A DNA stretch of 64,000 nt from Mycobacterium malmoense (lineage in GTDB: Bacteria; Actinomycetota; Actinomycetes; Mycobacteriales; Mycobacteriaceae), in the NCBI RefSeq assembly GCF_019645855.1, contig NZ_CP080999.1, forward strand, positions 2,170,001 to 2,234,000, read 5' to 3'. A model generated the notes under the pieces. It searched no databases and was not told where the DNA came from. It saw nothing but the letters and a program-made list of their open reading frames with translations. Of this stretch, positions 61,983 through 64,000 are shown piece after piece (positions within the stretch are counted from its first letter, which is position 1; each line of letters begins with the position of its first letter). A program made the position numbers and the translations under genes.

Positions 61983-63836
61983 GTGTCCATAGAGGTACCC
62001 GAGCTCGCCGACCTAGAACAGGTTCGCGGGCGTTGGCGCACTGCGGTCGCCGGTGTGCTGTCCAAGAGCACCCGCAAGGACCCCGAAGAGTTGGGGGAAG
62101 AGCCGGAGCGGCTGCTGGAAACCCCGACCTATGAGGGGATCGCCATCCGGGCGCTCTACACCGCGCTCGACGAGCTGCCGGAGCCGCCGCTGCCCGGCGA
62201 GTGGCCCTACGTGCGCGGCGGCGACGCGCTGCGCGACGTCAACTCCGGCTGGAAGGTCGCCGAGGCGTTCCCTGCTCCCGGCGGCCCCGACCACAACGCG
62301 GCCGTGTTGTCCGCGCTCGGCGACGGCGTGAGCGCGCTGCTGATTCGGGTGGGGGAGTCCGGGATAGCGGCCGGGGAGCTTAAGCAGCTGCTGTCGGGGG
62401 TGTACCTGGACCTGGCGCCGGTGATCCTCGACGCGGGCGCCGACTACGCCGAGGTCGGCGATGCCCTGCTGGCGCTGGTCGATCAGCTGGATCCGGACAG
62501 GCGCACCGCCGTGTCGATCGACCTGGGCGGCGACCCGCTGACCGCGCAGCTGAGCGGCCGGGGGAGCCCGTCGCTGGAGCGGGTGGTCGCGGTCGCCAGG
62601 CGGGTGGCCGGCAACGGCGGCGTGCGAGCGATCACCGTCGACGGTCCCGCATTCCACAATCTGGGTGCCAATGCGACCTGGGAGCTGGCCGGCAGTATTG
62701 CGGCCGCGGTGGCCTACCTGCGGGTGCTCACCGCCGCCGGGATCGCGGTCGGCGAGGCGTTGCGGCAGATCAGCTTTCGGCTCGCCGCCGACGACGACCA
62801 GTTCATGACGATCGCCAAGATGCGCGCGGCGCGTCGACTGTGGGCGCGCGTCGCCGAGGTGGTCGGTGACCCGGAGGGCGGCGCGGCCGTCGTGCACGCG
62901 GAGACCTCGCTGCCGATGATGACCCAGCGGGATCCGTGGGTGAACATGCTGCGCGGCACGCTGGCCGCGTTCGGGGCCGGGGTCGGTGGCGCCGACACCG
63001 TGCTGGTGTCCCCGTTCGACGCGGCGATCCCGGGCGGCTTCCCCGGCGTGGCGAGGGGCTTCGCACGCCGGATCGCCCGCAACACCCAGCTGCTGCTCCT
63101 GGAGGAGTCGCACGTCGGCCAGGTGTTGGACCCCGCCGGCGGGTCGTGGTTCGTCGAGGACCTCACCGAGCGGCTGGCTTCCCAGGCTTGGCAGCGCTTC
63201 CAGGAGATCGAGGCCCGCGGCGGATTCGCCGACGCCCGAGGCTACGTCGCCGAACGGATCGCCGAGGTAGCCACGCGGCGCGCCGACGACATCGCGCATC
63301 GCCGCACCGCGATCACCGGCGTCAACGAATACCCGAACCTGGCCGAACCCGCTCTGCCGCAAGGCGATTCGGCGTCGACGGTGCGGCACTACGCCTCCGG
63401 ATTCGAAGCGTTGCGGGACCGCTCGGACGCCCATCTGGCCCGCACCGGCGCGCGTCCGCGGGCGCTGCTGCTGCCGGCGGGGCCGTTGGCCGAGCACAAC
63501 ATCCGGACGACGTTCGCGGCCAACCTACTGGCGTCCGGCGGTATCGAGGCGATCAACCCGGGGCCCGTCGACGCGGCCGGGGTCGCCGCGGCGGTCGCCG
63601 AATTCTCCGCCGAGGGATCGCCCGTCGTGGCGGTGATCTGCGGCACCGACAAGCGCTACCACGAGGAAGCCGTGGACATCGTCGAGGCGGCCCGCAACGC
63701 CGGGGTCTCGCGGGTTTATTTGGCGGGACCCGAACGGGCGCTGGGTGACGCCCGGTGCCGGCCGGACGAATTTCTGACCGCGAAAATCGATGCGGTCCAA
63801 GCCTTGTCGAATCTGCTTACCCGATTGGGAGCATAG
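61983..63836 (+). CDS. mutA: Methylmalonyl-CoA mutase small subunit
   Basis: MutA is the non-catalytic small subunit of the adenosylcobalamin-dependent mutase that converts (R)-methylmalonyl-CoA and succinyl-CoA, used in propionate and cholesterol breakdown. The 617-residue product keeps the TIM-barrel features (SFRLAADDDQFMTIAKMRA, TSLPMMTQRDPWVNMLRGT) and a B12-like C-terminal domain without the cobalamin histidine motif. I chose GTG 61983 (VSIEVPELADLEQV) with GGGAG upstream, matching the M. tuberculosis start, over the ATG at 61959. mutB follows after five bases. Confidence 0.95.
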   Translation: MSIEVPELADLEQVRGRWRTAVAGVLSKSTRKDPEELGEEPERLLETPTYEGIAIRALYTALDELPEPPLPGEWPYVRGGDALRDVNSGWKVAEAFPAPGGPDHNAAVLSALGDGVSALLIRVGESGIAAGELKQLLSGVYLDLAPVILDAGADYAEVGDALLALVDQLDPDRRTAVSIDLGGDPLTAQLSGRGSPSLERVVAVARRVAGNGGVRAITVDGPAFHNLGANATWELAGSIAAAVAYLRVLTAAGIAVGEALRQISFRLAADDDQFMTIAKMRAARRLWARVAEVVGDPEGGAAVVHAETSLPMMTQRDPWVNMLRGTLAAFGAGVGGADTVLVSPFDAAIPGGFPGVARGFARRIARNTQLLLLEESHVGQVLDPAGGSWFVEDLTERLASQAWQRFQEIEARGGFADARGYVAERIAEVATRRADDIAHRRTAITGVNEYPNLAEPALPQGDSASTVRHYASGFEALRDRSDAHLARTGARPRALLLPAGPLAEHNIRTTFAANLLASGGIEAINPGPVDAAGVAAAVAEFSAEGSPVVAVICGTDKRYHEEAVDIVEAARNAGVSRVYLAGPERALGDARCRPDEFLTAKIDAVQALSNLLTRLGA

Positions 63837-63841
63837 CCGCG

Positions 63842-64000
63842 ATGACTGTTAATGATATCGCCGACCAAGCGGCTCCGGCGACGACCGGTACCGTTGGCAG
63901 TTTCTCGGATGTTCCGCTACACGGCGATCGCGAAACGCGGCCGCCCACCGAGGCCGCCGCGGAAAAACACGTCGCCGCCGCCGCGTCGGCGCACGGCTAC
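63842..64000 (+). CDS. mutB: Methylmalonyl-CoA mutase large subunit, N-terminal fragment
   Basis: The first 53 codons are visible before the window ends. The product begins MTVNDIADQAAPATTG, a variable leader typical of mycobacterial MutB, before the conserved mutase barrel, which lies outside the window. The identity rests on the position directly behind mutA and on the similar leader; catalytic and cobalamin-binding residues cannot be checked here. Confidence 0.88.
   Translation, partial: MTVNDIADQAAPATTGTVGSFSDVPLHGDRETRPPTEAAAEKHVAAAASAHGY

Overview
The window is a mycobacterial chromosome segment. The evidence is high GC, many GTG starts, stop/start-overlapping operons and near-complete collinearity with the M. 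tuberculosis H37Rv stretch from pgk (Rv1437) to mutB (Rv1493). Gene names and order were recognised from memory of that genome; no search was run. The four PE_PGRS genes that interrupt this stretch in H37Rv are missing, ppc is present beside secG, and several accessory genes differ. This suggests a slow grower outside the M. tuberculosis complex, possibly related to the M. avium complex; the species is not proven.

Layout. 1-5762 (+): pgk end, tpiA, a FUSC-like membrane protein, secG, ppc. 5803-12763 (-): the pentose-phosphate operon tkt-tal-zwf-opcA-pgl and a small coiled-coil gene. 13022-22155: ctaB, a PE remnant with an intact PPE-PPW gene, qor, an ATP-grasp-like gene, ctaA, a two-gene ABC exporter and mptB. 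22245-30722 (+): the Fe-S assembly operon sufR-B-D-C-S-U-T, with two inteins in SufB and an SufR operator on the sufR start. 30728-33685 (-): a duplicated-domain lipoprotein and fadE15. 33923-41607: ctpD, trxA, then a divergent papA-like / Gap-like pair where H37Rv has trxB1, then echA12, an ABC-F protein and a tiny HTH protein. 41646-45061 (-): tetR and acn. 45320-51581 (+): a cell-wall block with a Rv1476-like protein, ripA, ripB, moxR1 and its DUF58 and VWA partners. 51669-52511 (-): a DUF559 gene bracketed by palindromic repeats. 52677-55254 (+): fabG1-inhA-hemH. 55306-64000: a Rv1486c-like gene, an NfeD/SPFH pair, a DoxX-like protein, an accessory patch (Ddn-like, MFS, VapBC), a TVP38-like protein and mutA-mutB.

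How the parts work together. The window joins lower glycolysis and the oxidative and non-oxidative pentose-phosphate pathway, haem a synthesis (ctaB, ctaA), Fe-S assembly with clients such as aconitase, peptidoglycan cleavage at division (ripA/ripB with MoxR1 chaperones), FAS-II mycolate synthesis (fabG1, inhA) and methylmalonyl-CoA mutase. Most of this is conserved core. The most notable features are the double-intein SufB with codon-usage footprints of past homing, the orphan acyltransferase/Gap pair at the trxB1 position, a family of near-perfect palindromes at gene ends, and the PE remnant fused in translation to a PPE gene. No rRNA, tRNA, CRISPR array, IS element or prophage was seen.
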